Source: Sycobia sp. Sy_11 | Taxonomy: Eukaryota; Arthropoda; Insecta; Hymenoptera; Epichrysomallidae | Length of the DNA stretch: 64,000 bases | Assembly: GCA_018907035.1 (NCBI GenBank) | Contig: JACCIC010000296.1 | Location: 62,001-126,000, forward strand | Direction of reading: 5' to 3' | Made by a program: the position numbers and the translations under genes | The notes under the pieces: generated by a model | Database searches by the model: none | Told to the model about the DNA's origin: nothing | What the model saw: only the letters and a program-made list of their open reading frames with translations | In this document: positions 21,301 through 32,900 of the stretch, in pieces | How the letters are laid out: every line of letters begins with the position of its first letter | Position numbering within the stretch: position 1 is the stretch's first letter

Positions 21301-21560
21301 CAGACATATTTTTTGCACTGGACTTATAGAACAAAAAATATATATTTTAATGAGCTCTATGATTTTGGTTTTAAATACTTTCCAACTTTTTTATTTGCTA
21401 AGAGAAATTCAGCAAACTATGAACTTTATAGAGATTTCATGAGATTAGGAATAAATATTCAATTTTTGTCTAAAGCTATTACAATATTCCTAATTAGCTC
21501 CCCAAAGATCATAAATATTCAGAAAAATAGGGCGGGGAACTATTTCAGAGCTGACTGAGT
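21300..21560 (+). repeat. Dispersed repeat, direct partner of about 53.78-54.00 kb
   Basis: Shares the order TCTATGATTTTG...TTTT, TTCATGA..T.GGAATAAATATT and GAAAAATAGGG.G with 53795-53995 in the same orientation. Unknown family; no supported coding region. Confidence 0.55.
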
Positions 21561-21728
21561 ACAGGCATGCCACTGATAATGTTTCCGGAGACGCTGAGCA
21601 AGGATTAATGGCTCTTTTACAGAAATATTATCGTATATAAAATGATCTATAGGCAATGAATTTTTATATATAGGGTGTAATATATGTATATAATAAATAT
21701 ATGTATTTTTATACATATATTTTTATAC

Positions 21729-21787
21729 GCAGGGTGCAATAAAAGATGAGCAGCTTATACTGGCAGCGACCAAAAAGAAACTTTAAT
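21729..21787 (+). repeat. 58-base repeat shared with 39503-39552
   Basis: GCAATAAAAGATGAG..GCTTATACTG and ACCAAAAAGAAA occur in reverse complement at 39503-39552. Directly abuts the AC tract that houses the next retrotransposon. Confidence 0.6.
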
Positions 21788-21788
21788 A

Positions 21789-21807
21789 ACACACGCACAC
21801 ACACACA
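21789..21807 (+). repeat. (AC)n tract, left flank of R1-like copy C
   Basis: ACACACGCACACACACACA immediately before the element 5-prime UTR. Confidence 0.8.
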
Positions 21808-21974
21808 TATCCAGTGTGAAGTTTTCTTGCTTTCTTCCATCTGGCGCCTCCCCATATTGCGGATAGGGGATGGCTCGCTACAATTTGTAGAAGGCACTGA
21901 GGAAATAAAATACTCAGGGTGGACAGAAAAAGCTAATAGGGAGGGCCTCTCGAATTTAAGGCCAATTATGATTA

Positions 21975-23060
21975 ATGTTTGGTATAAACAAGGATATATC
22001 CCAGGGAGTAACTCCGGCAAGACCGGTCAATCTCCTCACCGATTCCGACAGAGTGCAAGCCTCTATGGTCGGTGGTAGCCCCTCGGATTCTGGGGAGGGC
22101 AAATCAAACATCATCATAGACAGTACATTGAATACTAAGGGACATGTCATAACAGATCAAGAAATGACGGATCGAGGAATTATTATCACGCGCACAAACA
22201 ATCATCTGGAGCGACTTGGTGAGAAGATCAGCCAACTGTTGGATTTCTTGAAAGATAGGCATAACGTGTACAAGATCATTAAGGATCTTACTCGTTCTAT
22301 TAATGTTTCATACAAATGCATCAGTATGGCAGAGGATGATCTGTTGCAGTATCACCGTCCCGGTACTCATGAATTGGTGACTCAGACTACGGCGAGTCTA
22401 CACTCTGATACCAAACGAAGCGCAGCCAAAGGGATGGAGTCCACTCCTAAAACAGTAGATAGCAAAAAGACGAAATAAAGACGAAAGAAGCACAAAGGTA
22501 AAGATAAAAAGTGGTCTTAGTGGACGAAATAGACCTAATTCCATCTTGATTAAGGCCAATCAAGGAGTTACATACGCGGAGGTACCCTGGTACTTCAGTT
22601 AGAACGGACAGCCAAAAATGCACATGAGTTGGCTCGCATAGGTGAAACTAAGGTTGGCCACAGCGTATCCACTTCGGTCCTGGCCAATCCTATTACATTA
22701 GAGATTAAAGATATAGATAAGGTTACTATAAAGGATGAAGTCTTAGAGGCTCTGAAATCACACCTCGAACTAGAGGAGACTAACATGCTAATCGCTCGTT
22801 CCTTGCGGCAAGCATATGGGGGTATTTACTACGGGGGTATTACTACGTGCAGGACATGTTCGCATCGGATGGGTCACCTGCTGAGTTCGAAAAAAAAGAG
22901 AAATAAGGCGTTGCTTCAGGTGATGGCAGACTGGTCATTTAGCGGCCGTGTGTTCAGGCCCTGACAGAACTAATCTTTGCAGGCACTGTGGAGAAAAAGA
23001 CCATCTATTCAAGCTGTGTGTAAACGAATCCCTGCTGCTTACACTGTAAATGTAAAGGAA
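21975..23060 (+). pseudogene. R1-like ORF1 (gag-like), copy C
   Basis: The first 168 codons from ATG 21975 give an acidic-then-basic N-terminal region (MTDRGIIITRTNNHLERLGEK). A stop at about 22476 and frame changes follow. 22629-22800 encodes the ORF1 core (ITLEIKDIDKVTIKDEV). Near 22978-23040 a CCHC knuckle CRHCGEKDHLFKLC is still readable; the preceding knuckle is destroyed. No intact frame connects these parts. Confidence 0.7.
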
Positions 23061-23133
23061 AAAAGGAGATTAACCATCCAGCATACAGCTACAAGCGCCC
23101 TATCACTCTGGAGTTTTTAAACAGACATAAAAC

Positions 23134-26099
23134 GTGAGAATACTCCAACTGAATACTAACCATTGCGTAACGGTCCATGACCTGCTAAAACAGACAATAA
23201 AGGAGCTAAGAATAAACATTGCTGTAATCTCCGTACCATATTGTGATAGGGACAGACCACAGCGCTGGATAAGTGATACAAGCAATAGAGCGGCCCTCTG
23301 GATTGGTCAAAATAGGCAGGTACTAAAGCAATCTAGTCATCGGAGCGAATTGATATCCAGGGCTAAAATACAAGAAATATACGTATTTAGTGGATGTGCT
23401 ACTCATTACTTGACGGACGAGCAGTTTAAAGCTCTTCTAGCTAAATTAGTTGATGAGGCCATGGATAAGAAACCATTATTAAACGCTGGCGATTTTAACG
23501 CGTGGTCCATAGATGGGAAAGCGCTTCAACAAATAACAGAGGTAGTATGCTGCTTGATGGCCTTAATTCTCTTCAACTTCACGTGGTTGATAAGGGATTT
23601 GAATCCACTTTCATTATGGGAAATAAACAATCAGTCATTGATGTAACATTCGCCAGTGATGACCTGATTCAGCGGATCCTTAATTGCAGAGTAAGCAACC
23701 TTTACACTCACAGTGCTCACAGGGCGATCTTGTACGAGATTCCAGAGAAGAAGGTGAAGAACAAGTGCAATGAGTGGATGTCCACACGGAAATGGAACAT
23801 AAGATTGCTAGACCGTGAAGCGTTCGCCACTATCATATCAGAAGAGCGTTTAGAATATGGTGCACCAGGCCATCTGGCAAATGCACTCATGAAGCATATC
23901 TCTGAAGCATATGATGCGTCGATAACCAGGACTAAGAGCGGATTTAAACATCGTCAATCTGTCTACTGGTGGAAAATGAAATTGCAGAATTGCGCAAGCA
24001 ATGTCATCGCACACGTATACCTGCCCAAAGTGCCCGCATCCATCGTGATACGTTTAATAGTTTATTTAAAGAAGCACACAGAGCGCTTGTCAAGGCCATT
24101 AGGGCCAGCAAGCGTCGATGCTGGCTTAAACTGTACGCAGAGGCCAACAATGACTTATGGGGACGACCATACAAAACAGTCATGGCACGATTGAGTAGGG
24201 CATCAATGCAACCCACTAGCACGGTATTGATTGATAAGATTGTTTCCGCTCCCTTTCCCAATGACACCCAAGGGATTGTACTGCGCACGCAACACTCTGA
24301 CGATATACCTCCTATAGCAGAAATGCGGCTACATAATGCCTACGCTAAGATTAAAGACAGTGCTGCCCCTGGCCCTGATGGTATCCCTAATGCTGCAATT
24401 AATTTGGCGATACAAAAAAACCCATCTATATTTCTAAAAGTATATAATGATTTCTTGAGGGTATTTTTCCTGATTGTTGGAAAACACAAAGGTTAGTTCT
24501 GTAACTTAAGGGCAATAAGCCACTTGCTGATCAGTCATCATACAGGTCATTGTCTATGCTCGATTCGGTAGGTAAAATATTTGAAAAAATAATATGTAGC
24601 CGACTGGAAGCATTCACTGAAGGATTGCACGGCTTATCCTCACGCCAATTTGGATTTCGGAAATCAAAATCAACAGTCGATGCTATTAAACTGGTAGTGT
24701 GTACTGCAAGAAATGCAGTCAGTGGTAAGAGATGGAAAGGTGGCACTAAACAGTATTGTGTCATTGTCACTCTAGATGTCAAGAATGCCTTCAACTCAGC
24801 GCGCTGGTCTTCTATTATGAATTTTCATTAAAGAGTTCGGAGTACCTGGTTATCTACAGAATGTTGTAGCCAACTACTTTGAGAATAGGTTAATATTATA
24901 CCGAACGGACGAAGGCATTGTATCGCATAAGGTTACCGCGGGAGTCCCCCAGGACTCGGTTATGGGACCTATATTGTGGAATATTATGTATGATGGCGTG
25001 TTGAGGATTCCACAACCGCCTGGTTCAATAACAGTAGGCTACGCCGACGATATCGCACTACTAGTGATGGCTAAGACGCTTGCAGAACTCACTGAAAATG
25101 CCAATGAGGCAATCAGCAACGTCAGTAGATGGATTAAGTCGGCTGGTCTACAATTAGCGGAGCTCAAGACAGAAGTAGTTCTTGTCAGCAGTCTTAAAAA
25201 GGTAGATAATATTACTCTTAAAGTTGGTAGCTACCGCATTAGTTCTGCACCATCGTTACGATACTTGGGTGTACAGCTTGATGGCAGGTTAAACTTCAAA
25301 GAGCATCTAAAGATATCTGGCGAAAAAGGACAACGAGTTGCAGTTGCCTTGTGTCGGCTCATGCCTAACATTGGTGGCCAACACCCACTCCAGAGGAAGT
25401 TATTAGCTTATGTTGTTAATTCTGTCAGCATGAATCCAGCGCCAATCCGGCATCATGCATATGGAATTAAATCGTATTGTGAGCTGACTATTGCGGCCCG
25501 TCGCCGCTCTTGTATACGTATTATTAGTGGTTACAAGACAGTATTCACCGACACTGCTGAGGTACTTGCGGGAATTCTTCCTTTCAATTTAGCTGCAGAT
25601 GAACTGACTAGGCTGCACAACATATGTAAGACCATAGTGGATAATCTACAAGGTGCTAAAAACGTGGAACGTCATCATTCTATAGAAATATGGCAAAAAC
25701 GATGGAACGAGTCCAACAAAGGCCCATTGACTTATCGTATTCTTCCAGACATACAAAGATGGATCAACAGGAAACACGGAGAACTAGATTTCCACCTAAC
25801 CAAGTTGCTGACTGGATATGGTTATTTTAGGTTCTATTTCAACCGTTTTCACCTGGATGATAATGATTTTTGCCCCATCTTTCCGACATTGGTTGAGGAT
25901 CCGAGCACATATTAGTGAGCTGCCCTGTTTTAGAACACAACGTGAGCACTTGATGAACACCATTAATAAGCCAATAAGACCAGAGAGCATTATATCAATA
26001 ATGTTGGAATCTCCTGAAATCTGGAAGGCAGTAGCCAGTTTCGCAAAAGAGGTGATGACCAAACTTAGAAATGCCGATAGAATTAGGCAAATGGCTTAG
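23134..26099 (+). pseudogene. R1-like ORF2 (endonuclease/reverse transcriptase), copy C
   Basis: The frame opens with RILQLNTNHC from a GTG; no ATG is at that point. Endonuclease motifs include GDFNAW at about 23490, a frameshift right after it, and NKQSVIDVTF then SAHRAIL. A one-base deletion near 23974 (relative to copy D) breaks VYWW..NEIAEL. RT motifs are APGPDGIPN (about 24367), FGFRKSKST, LDVKNAFNS (stop and shift right after at 24829), then GYADDIA at about 25037-25055 with both catalytic Asp present. A TAA at about 24501 is private to this copy. The terminal zinc knuckle is damaged (CPIF for CPIC, then a frameshift); the last stop is at about 26097. Confidence 0.85.
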
Positions 26100-26314
26100 G
26101 ATGAATTAGGCTAGCTGATTCTATTTTAAGTTGCAGAGGACGAACACCGAACTCCTGATCTCTTTTGTGGATGGGGGAGGTAGGATAATGTCTTAGAAAG
26201 AGTAGTCTTATAGGCTAACTAACAGCCCCGCCGAAGTAATATTCTCTGATAGTTCCAGCGGTATGCTGGTTTCGAAAGGCCACTTGTGTAGAGCTTGCTC
26301 TGCCTATCCCTATT

Positions 26315-26387
26315 ACAAACACACACACAACACATACACACACACACACACACACACTATATATATATATATATATATATATAGATA
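26315..26387 (+). repeat. (AC)n followed by (TA)n, right flank of copy C
   Basis: ACAAACACACAC... from 26315 to 26358, then TA repeats to 26387, ending at the mariner insertion. Confidence 0.85.
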
Positions 26388-26389
26388 TA

Positions 26390-27167
26390 CGAGGGTGGAT
26401 TCATAAGTTTCCGGTCTGACTAAGAGATGACGTCACTAGGTGGTCGGTGATTTAGTACATGGGATTTCCCTCATATTATTTCTGAAATCGCTTAAATAGC
26501 CCTTTTTACTTAGAAAGAATATATCTAGAGAGGATATGTAATTTCTAAAGTGAATTTAAATTATTTTATTGTCGAAACGTGCTTTTAACTAAACATTAGG
26601 TTTTTAGTCGTATTTTAAGTTTTAATTTATTACGACAAGAACTTCACTCTTTATAACAGGGATGCAAGAGGTATTATATACATTGATTACCTTGAAAAGG
26701 GTAAAACTATCACTGGTCAATACTACGCAGACTTATTGCAACGTTTGAGACACGAAGTGAAAATTAAACGACATTGTCTGGCGAAGAAAAAAAGCTTGTT
26801 TCATCACGATAACGCACCAGCGCACACGTCAATCTTTGCAATGGCTAAAATCATCGATCTGAAGTTTGAATTGATGCCGCACCCTTCATACTCTCCAGAC
26901 CTAGCCTCGAGTGACTATTATCTGTTTCCTAACCTCAAAAAATGGCTTGGCAGCAAGAGATTTGCGGACAATGAAGAAGTAATCGAAGCTGCAAATGGGT
27001 ATTTTGAGGAGCTCGACGAATCAGTCTATAGAGATGGCATTACTAGACTAGAACACCGCTATGAGAAACGTATCATCCTTGGAGGAGATTCTCTTGAGAA
27101 AGAAAAAGAAAATTCTTAAAAATGTTGTTTTTCTTGCTCAGGCTGGAAACTTATCAATCCACCCTCG
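26390..27167 (+). mobile_element. Internally deleted mariner element with good terminal repeats
   Basis: Begins CGAGGGTGGATTCATAAGTT and ends with the inverse, one mismatch in 23 bases, and both ends are flanked by TA (26388-26389 and 27168-27169). At 778 bases it is about 0.5 kb shorter than an autonomous mariner. Inserted in the (TA)n array next to copy C. Confidence 0.85.
26736..27119 (+). pseudogene. mariner transposase, C-terminal half only
   Basis: A 127-codon open frame with the second catalytic Asp in FHHDNAPAHTS and the mariner signature YSPDLASSDYYLFP with the third Asp. It lacks the N-terminal HTH DNA-binding domains and the first catalytic Asp, so it cannot transpose by itself. 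A frame upstream (about 26660-26735, YIDYLEKGKTITGQYYADLL-like) belongs to the same gene but is not joined to an N-terminus. The element could still be moved by a related transposase because the ends are intact. Confidence 0.8.
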
Positions 27168-27172
27168 TATAT

Positions 27173-27235
27173 AGAGCAGCTAGCAAGCAGCTCGACGTTT
27201 TCAAACCTGCGGCAACATTAAGGAAATCTGGCTAT
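27173..27235 (+). repeat. Left end motif of the inverted cluster
   Basis: AGCAGCTAGCAAGCAGCTCGA and the following AAACCTGCGGCAACA match the inverse of 39055-39118 and of 31735-31783. Confidence 0.7.
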
Positions 27236-27389
27236 TTCGTAAAAGTATATTTATTTCAGTCCAACAAATATTCATTTAAATTCTATTTACATGAAACAAC
27301 AACATACATATTTAAAACGAACGAATGTTTTGTAATTTTGAAAGAATCATCTATTTCAAATTAACAGTTAGGATTATTTGAAGAGCAAA

Positions 27390-28985
27390 AAAATACTTGC
27401 AGATGTAGATGCAGAATACGTTACAGATACTTTTAAATGATTAAAATTTCTAATACACCATAATTGCCTTATTTTATACTTTTGTATAAAGTAAATTTCA
27501 AGTATGTTTTAGTTGTCTAAGTAATTTTTAAAATTAAGACTTTTAGTGCTCATGAGTACATGTAACTGACTTATTAACCAGTTAAACACTCTCTATTTAT
27601 TAGGATTTAATCCTAATAATAACCCTAATTAACATTCTGATCGGGATGTCTAAATCTTGAACGGAAGATTATTTGCGTTGAACATTTACTTAATATATTA
27701 AATATATTAAATACAATATATATAATACAATAAAAATGATGGGAAAAATGTAAATATAGTTAGTATTTATTGCAATATAATATAGAGTACGTTTGCATCA
27801 TTGAAGATTACGAAAATGACAGCCTAATAAGTTAAGATACTACAGTTGAATTTTATATTTTGTTTAAATTCTCAGTTGTCATCTATCAAAAGAATATTTA
27901 CTCTATTTGAAGAAACATTCAGTACTTTAAATGTATAAATTACTTATTTTGAATAAATGGTTAATTAATGATATAAGAATCAACCCTTTATTTAAATCTA
28001 TAAAATTTTTTTCAGTATAGACTTATTTCTACGACATATTTTGTTACTTCTTCATGCTTGTTATAAATAATAAATAGAAGAAAATGCTCCGAAAAACTAA
28101 ATGTGATTAATTTGTTTATTAATTGAAAATGATAAAAATAAATAAATGTTCGTAGATGGCATTAATACTATTATATTTTTCAATATATCCCAAAAAATCC
28201 TGTACTTTTCACTAATGCACACCTTTTCAGAAACAAAATTAATTGGAAGCATTAATAAGTCCATAACTTTTATCCTTCAAATATTTGGAACTAAAAAAAT
28301 GTGTGTTTGATTTAATTTTATAATGTTTCTTTTTAATTTAATTTAATTTCTCTATTTAACGAAAATAATTAAGTTGCCACAAAATATATGTATGTTTTAA
28401 GAAAATTAACTTAACATTGAGATAATATTCATGGCCATTGTCAGTAATTGATCTATGTTTATGGATTTAATAGATCTCGAAAAAGCTGCTAATTATTGAC
28501 TGTAAACTTTTCCAAAAATTATAGGATAGCTTTTTAAATTTTTGGAGTATCATATCAGAATCCTATATAATCATATTTGACACATAACTACCTTGTATGA
28601 AGGAGACAGAGAAAGAAGAAAAGAGAGAAAGAGAGAGAGAGAGAAAGAGAGAGTGAATGATTGAGCGAGAGGGGGGGGGAAAGAAAAATCGAAGGGGATT
28701 AACATGGATTACTCGATGGCGGAGGGTGTTGCCATACCATATACCCGCGAGTTTCCTCTAGTATACTGTTTCGTCTCTTTCTCTCACCTGCTCTCACTGT
28801 TTATTACCTGTCCATCTGCACGCATGTTGTACCAAGCCTAGCAGGCAGTCTATCGATATACATGGAATTAGCTATGTTGCAATCAGTTTGTTTTATTTTG
28901 TTAAATGTGCAATAAAAAATATCTTATGATCTAATACTGTCCGTATAGAATACGTATTCAAAATGTGAAGGCGATCAGTTTATTC
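27390..28985 (+). repeat. Left outer arm of the inverted cluster
   Basis: Inverse of 37262-38680. The best preserved part, 28690-28985, agrees at roughly 88-90% by eye (ATTAACATGGATTA..CGATG, CTCACCTGCTCTCACTG, TATACATGGAATTAGC). A (GA)n stretch at 28600-28680 corresponds to (CT)n on the other arm. Confidence 0.75.
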
Positions 28986-28989
28986 TTAG

Positions 28990-29860
28990 GAGTTTTGACA
29001 CCTATAAATCGCTGGCAATGGTCACCATGATTATCTCAATGTTAAGTTAATGTTATGAAAGCGATTTTGTTGTAATATAAATGTTTTTGTTAAATATAGA
29101 ATCATTACATATTAAATATAATACATTAACTATTTTAAGTAAGAAGTAAAAAGTCAAATAAACTTATGCATTCAAAATACATAAACATATAGTGATTGCA
29201 ATTAGACTATCTAGACCATAAAATATACATTTTTTTTAGTTCTATATATTTAAAATATAAAAGTTATTTAATTATGAACTGCAGACAAAGAACACGTTCA
29301 ATTAATTTTATTTCTGAAAACGTGCACATTAGTGAAACATACAGGATTATTTAGAACATTCTTAAACATAATGGTATTAATAACTGATGCAAATATCTTA
29401 TTTATTTTTATAATTTTCAATTAATAAATAAATTGATCGATTGTTTCTCTGGAGATTTTATATAATTTATGATACAATGTTATACATTTAAATATAAATT
29501 TTTTTAATTATACAAACGGTTTATTCATATACCATTAGTAAACCTTTTATTCAAAATGAGTAATTTATATATTAAAAATACTGAAATATTTAAATGCAAT
29601 AAAAATTTTTTAGATGTATGAAAACTAAAAATTTGTTTTAAAAAATTCGATACTTCGTTTGAAAAATATTTATTTGCTTTAAAGAACTATTTTTTAAACA
29701 TAACTTTTTTAAATTTCATATAATTCAAACAAAATATAAAATAAAACTGTAGTATCTTAACTTATTAGACCGTCATTTTCATAATCTTCAACTATCTCAA
29801 TGTACACTATATATTATATTGCAATACAGAATAAATATATTTAAATATTTTTCTTATATA
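28990..29860 (+). repeat. Further copy of the arm repeat, direct to 37.87-38.34 kb and 52.7-53.2 kb
   Basis: Shares GATTATCTCAA.GTTAA, GCGATTTTGTTG and the TGTAGTATCTTAAC.TATTAGACCGTCATTTT box with 38240-38280 in the same orientation, and the first 330 bases with 52800-53110. Confidence 0.6.
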
Positions 29861-29939
29861 TTATATATATTAACACTTCTAATAGTATAATAGATATTGA
29901 TGGTTTCACGATTCATTATTTACATTTTTTTTAACAGTT

Positions 29940-30240
29940 CATGCTTGCTGTGAGATCGCTGTGATGTAGATGTCGCGGAGATTTCTTAATAATGCAGCCT
30001 TGCTCTAAGGCTGCTGCAATCATGCGAAAATCTAGATGCGTACTCGCAGCAAGCTTGCTACGATAAAAATTGCTATATAAGTATCATAACGGCGATCGTG
30101 GATAAACTTTCGAAAAACGACCATAATCGATTCGTTGATTTTTTTGGTTGCTGATTATAATAATCGTAGTGGCATTTGATGGAAATTTAATTTTCATGTC
30201 AAAAACTATAAATACATAGTCTTTCTAACAACATGTATTA
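29940..30240. repeat. Dispersed repeat, inverted partner of 20600-20900
   Basis: Contains CTGCTGCAATCATGCGAAAA, GTATCATAACGGCGATC and TTCATGTCAAAAACTATAAA, reverse complements of boxes in 20.6-20.9 kb. Confidence 0.65.
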
Positions 30241-30360
30241 CATATTTATATTATAGATTTTACTTCTTTCTAATTACATTATCATATCGTTCAATTTTCT
30301 GAAGAATATTATTTACACTGTATTACACACTGAAAAAAGTCTGAATGCAAATGAATCAAT

Positions 30361-31345
30361 TTCGTAAAGCGTATTTATTTTAATCCATCAAATATTTCTT
30401 TAAATTTTATTTATTTGAAACAAAAATATACATATTTCAAACGAGTAAAGATTTTATGATTTTGACTAAACTATATTTTTGACACCAACAATTAGGTTTA
30501 TTTGAATAGAAAAAAACATTTATTACATTACACTAAATCAATTACAAATAAGAAATACTTCTTGACTTTTTCTAAATAGAACTATATACACGTGAAATAT
30601 TAAATTAAATAAATAGATATTCGCAACTACTAATAAAAAATATATAAAAGAAATATATTCAATTTTTTAAAAAACCATTTACTCGAAAGAAATAGTTTTC
30701 TCAAAGCGTGGATTAGATATATTTGATTATTCCCTGTCAGTTGTAAAATCTAATAAATATTCAATTGATTTTATTAAATGAAGCACAAAGATATAAATAT
30801 TAAATTTAATAAATAAATAGTAACAACTACAAAATGTATATATAAATCAAAAAAATATTTTCTATTTTTGAAAAAATTATTTACTTATAACATATAAATA
30901 GTTTTATTAAAAGATGAATTCCTTTAAATTTAATATTTAAATCTTTGTGCTTCGTTTAATAAAATCGAAAAAATGTTTATTAGTTTTTAACAACTCGTTG
31001 GATATAATCAAATAAATATATTTCACCTTTTAATAAAGCTATTTAATTGTTCATATTGAATAGCTTTTCCAATAATTGAATATATTTGTTACATTTGAGT
31101 ATATATATATATATAGATTTTCAAATATTTATTTATTTAACTTTATTTTTTACGTATAAATATTTATTACTTTTAATTAATTTATTTAGTGTAATATAAT
31201 AAATATATGTTCGCTATTCAAATAAACTTACTTGTTTGTTTCAAATATATGGTTTACTCCAAATTCAAAATATTCATTCGTGTTAAATATATATGTTTCT
31301 GTTTTAAACATAAATTTAAATAAATATTTGTTGTATTCTAATAAA
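30361..31345. repeat. Inner inverted pair, arms about 180 bases
   Basis: 30361-30540 matches the reverse complement of 31160-31345 and is also a diverged direct copy of 27236-27400. The space between is AT-rich with no gene. Confidence 0.55.
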
Positions 31346-31539
31346 TATTGAATTAATTTTAATGAATGCATGATATAATGTAAATAGCAATGAAATAAAG
31401 TTTATTATATAAAAATTTAATGAATGTTATTATATAAATAATATACAGAAAGTATAATTTTTTATATCAAATTATTTTTATTATTAAGATCAACGCAGTC
31501 TGATTATCAAGTTTTAAATTCAAAATTTTAAGAAGGTAC

Positions 31540-31540
<1 letters not shown>

Positions 31541-31594
<54 letters not shown>
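31541..31594 (+). repeat. (TA)n array
   Basis: 54 bases of uninterrupted TA. Confidence 0.95.
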
Positions 31595-31597
<3 letters not shown>

Positions 31598-31734
31598 CTA
31601 TTTTCTTAAAAATTTGGCAGCGGGGTGTAGTAAATGGATTTCACTGATGTCGACGAAGAAATTCTTTAAGTTCGTATACCAAGGTATACCTTTTCGTAGC
31701 CTTGATTATCGCCACGCAGTGAATTTAAAATTTT

Positions 31735-31781
31735 AAATTGCCGTAGGTTTCAAAACTTCGAGCTGCTTACTAGCTGCTGCG

Positions 31782-31783
<2 letters not shown>
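31735..31783 (-). repeat. Internal copy of the cluster end motif, abutting (TA)n
   Basis: GCCGTAGGTTTCAAAACTTC, GAGCTGCTTACTAGCTGCTG then GATTATATA (TA array 31784-31820). Same orientation as the right end at 39070-39118, which also abuts (TA)n. Confidence 0.7.
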
Positions 31784-31827
<44 letters not shown>

Positions 31828-32189
31828 CTGAAAAAAAATAATTTCTAATATCAATCTTATTGTTTCTCAACAGCAGAACACAAATATTGGGAATTAAATG
31901 AATATTTTTTATTTTGAGAAAATATATCCTCAAACCAATAGATTCAAATTTAATATCAGGAAAATAAATTCCTCGATTAATTAAATATCTGCTATATTGT
32001 AGTCCAGATTTTCTAGAAAATGGGTGGCTGAAATTAGAAATTAAATTAATATTTTCTTATCGAAAGAAAGTATTTTCTTGAATCAATAATTTCAAATTAA
32101 AAATCAGGAAAATAAATTCTTGGATTAATTAAATATCTCCTAGATTTTTGTTAAGATTTTCTAGAAAATGGGTGGCTGAAATTGGGAAT

Positions 32190-32900
32190 TAAATAAAAAT
32201 TTTTTAAAGAAACTATTTTCTTGAACCCATAACTGAAGATTTTGAATAAAAAAATTTAGTTATTTGGTTCAAGCCGACAAAATTAAGTGAATATATATTT
32301 GGATTTAGAATTTCAATACTTCACTCGAGAAATTGAATTTAAAATGAAGAATTCGTTTCCTATCTTTAAAACCATAATTACTTGGAATATGTTTTTATTT
32401 TTTAGAAACATGAAAATTGAAGTATGCTAAATGTTCAGTATGTAAATATTTGAAGTATGTAAATATTTTTTAGAAACATGAAAATGGAAGTATGCTAAAA
32501 GATGTGCATAGTTTCTTGATTCAAAGCATTATTTTCTTGACTTTAAAAATCAAAAGTTTAAACTAAGCGAATAATTTCTTAAATTCTTTTACAATTTATA
32601 CGTAAATTTACTTCTATTCCAATTATTTCAAAACTTCGACCGAACCGCGATTCTATCCGCAGACCTTTGGATTCGCAAACTAACACCTTAGTAATTAGGC
32701 TATCGCAGTACGATGTGTACAATTATAAAAATCTTATATATCAATTTCAGATCTCTTATAGTTATATATTATGAAATTAAATTATGGATTTCAATGAATA
32801 GTATATGCATTTATATATAATATATTCTTATATTATAACAATTTCTATAACGTTTTGATTTTAAAACATGATTTTCGACATCCAGATAATATTTTCTTAA
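32190..32900 (+). repeat. Left inner arm
   Basis: Reverse complement of 34230-35250 apart from the 339-base LTR insertion in the right arm. Contains a tRNA-like module in minus orientation. Confidence 0.75.
32640..32716 (-). other. tRNA-derived module (pseudo-tRNA, SINE-like)
   Basis: On the minus strand TGCGATAGCCTAATTACTAAGG resembles an A box and D arm, and GGATAGAATCGCGG a degenerate B box. The stems do not close as a functional tRNA. Copy of the module at 34428-34510. Confidence 0.5.

Larger units (their letters stand above)
21808..26314 (+). mobile_element. R1-clade retrotransposon, copy C, inserted in an (AC)n microsatellite
   Basis: Two ORFs with CCHC gag and endonuclease/RT, 5-prime UTR from about 21808 and a 3-prime UTR of about 215 bases that ends directly in ACAAACACACAC. 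AC repeats flank both ends, as in R1-clade families known to target (AC)n or (ACAY)n microsatellites (established for Mino- and Waldo-type elements). A second copy of the same family is at 61.15-64.0 kb. Frameshifts and stops show this copy is dead. Confidence 0.85.
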
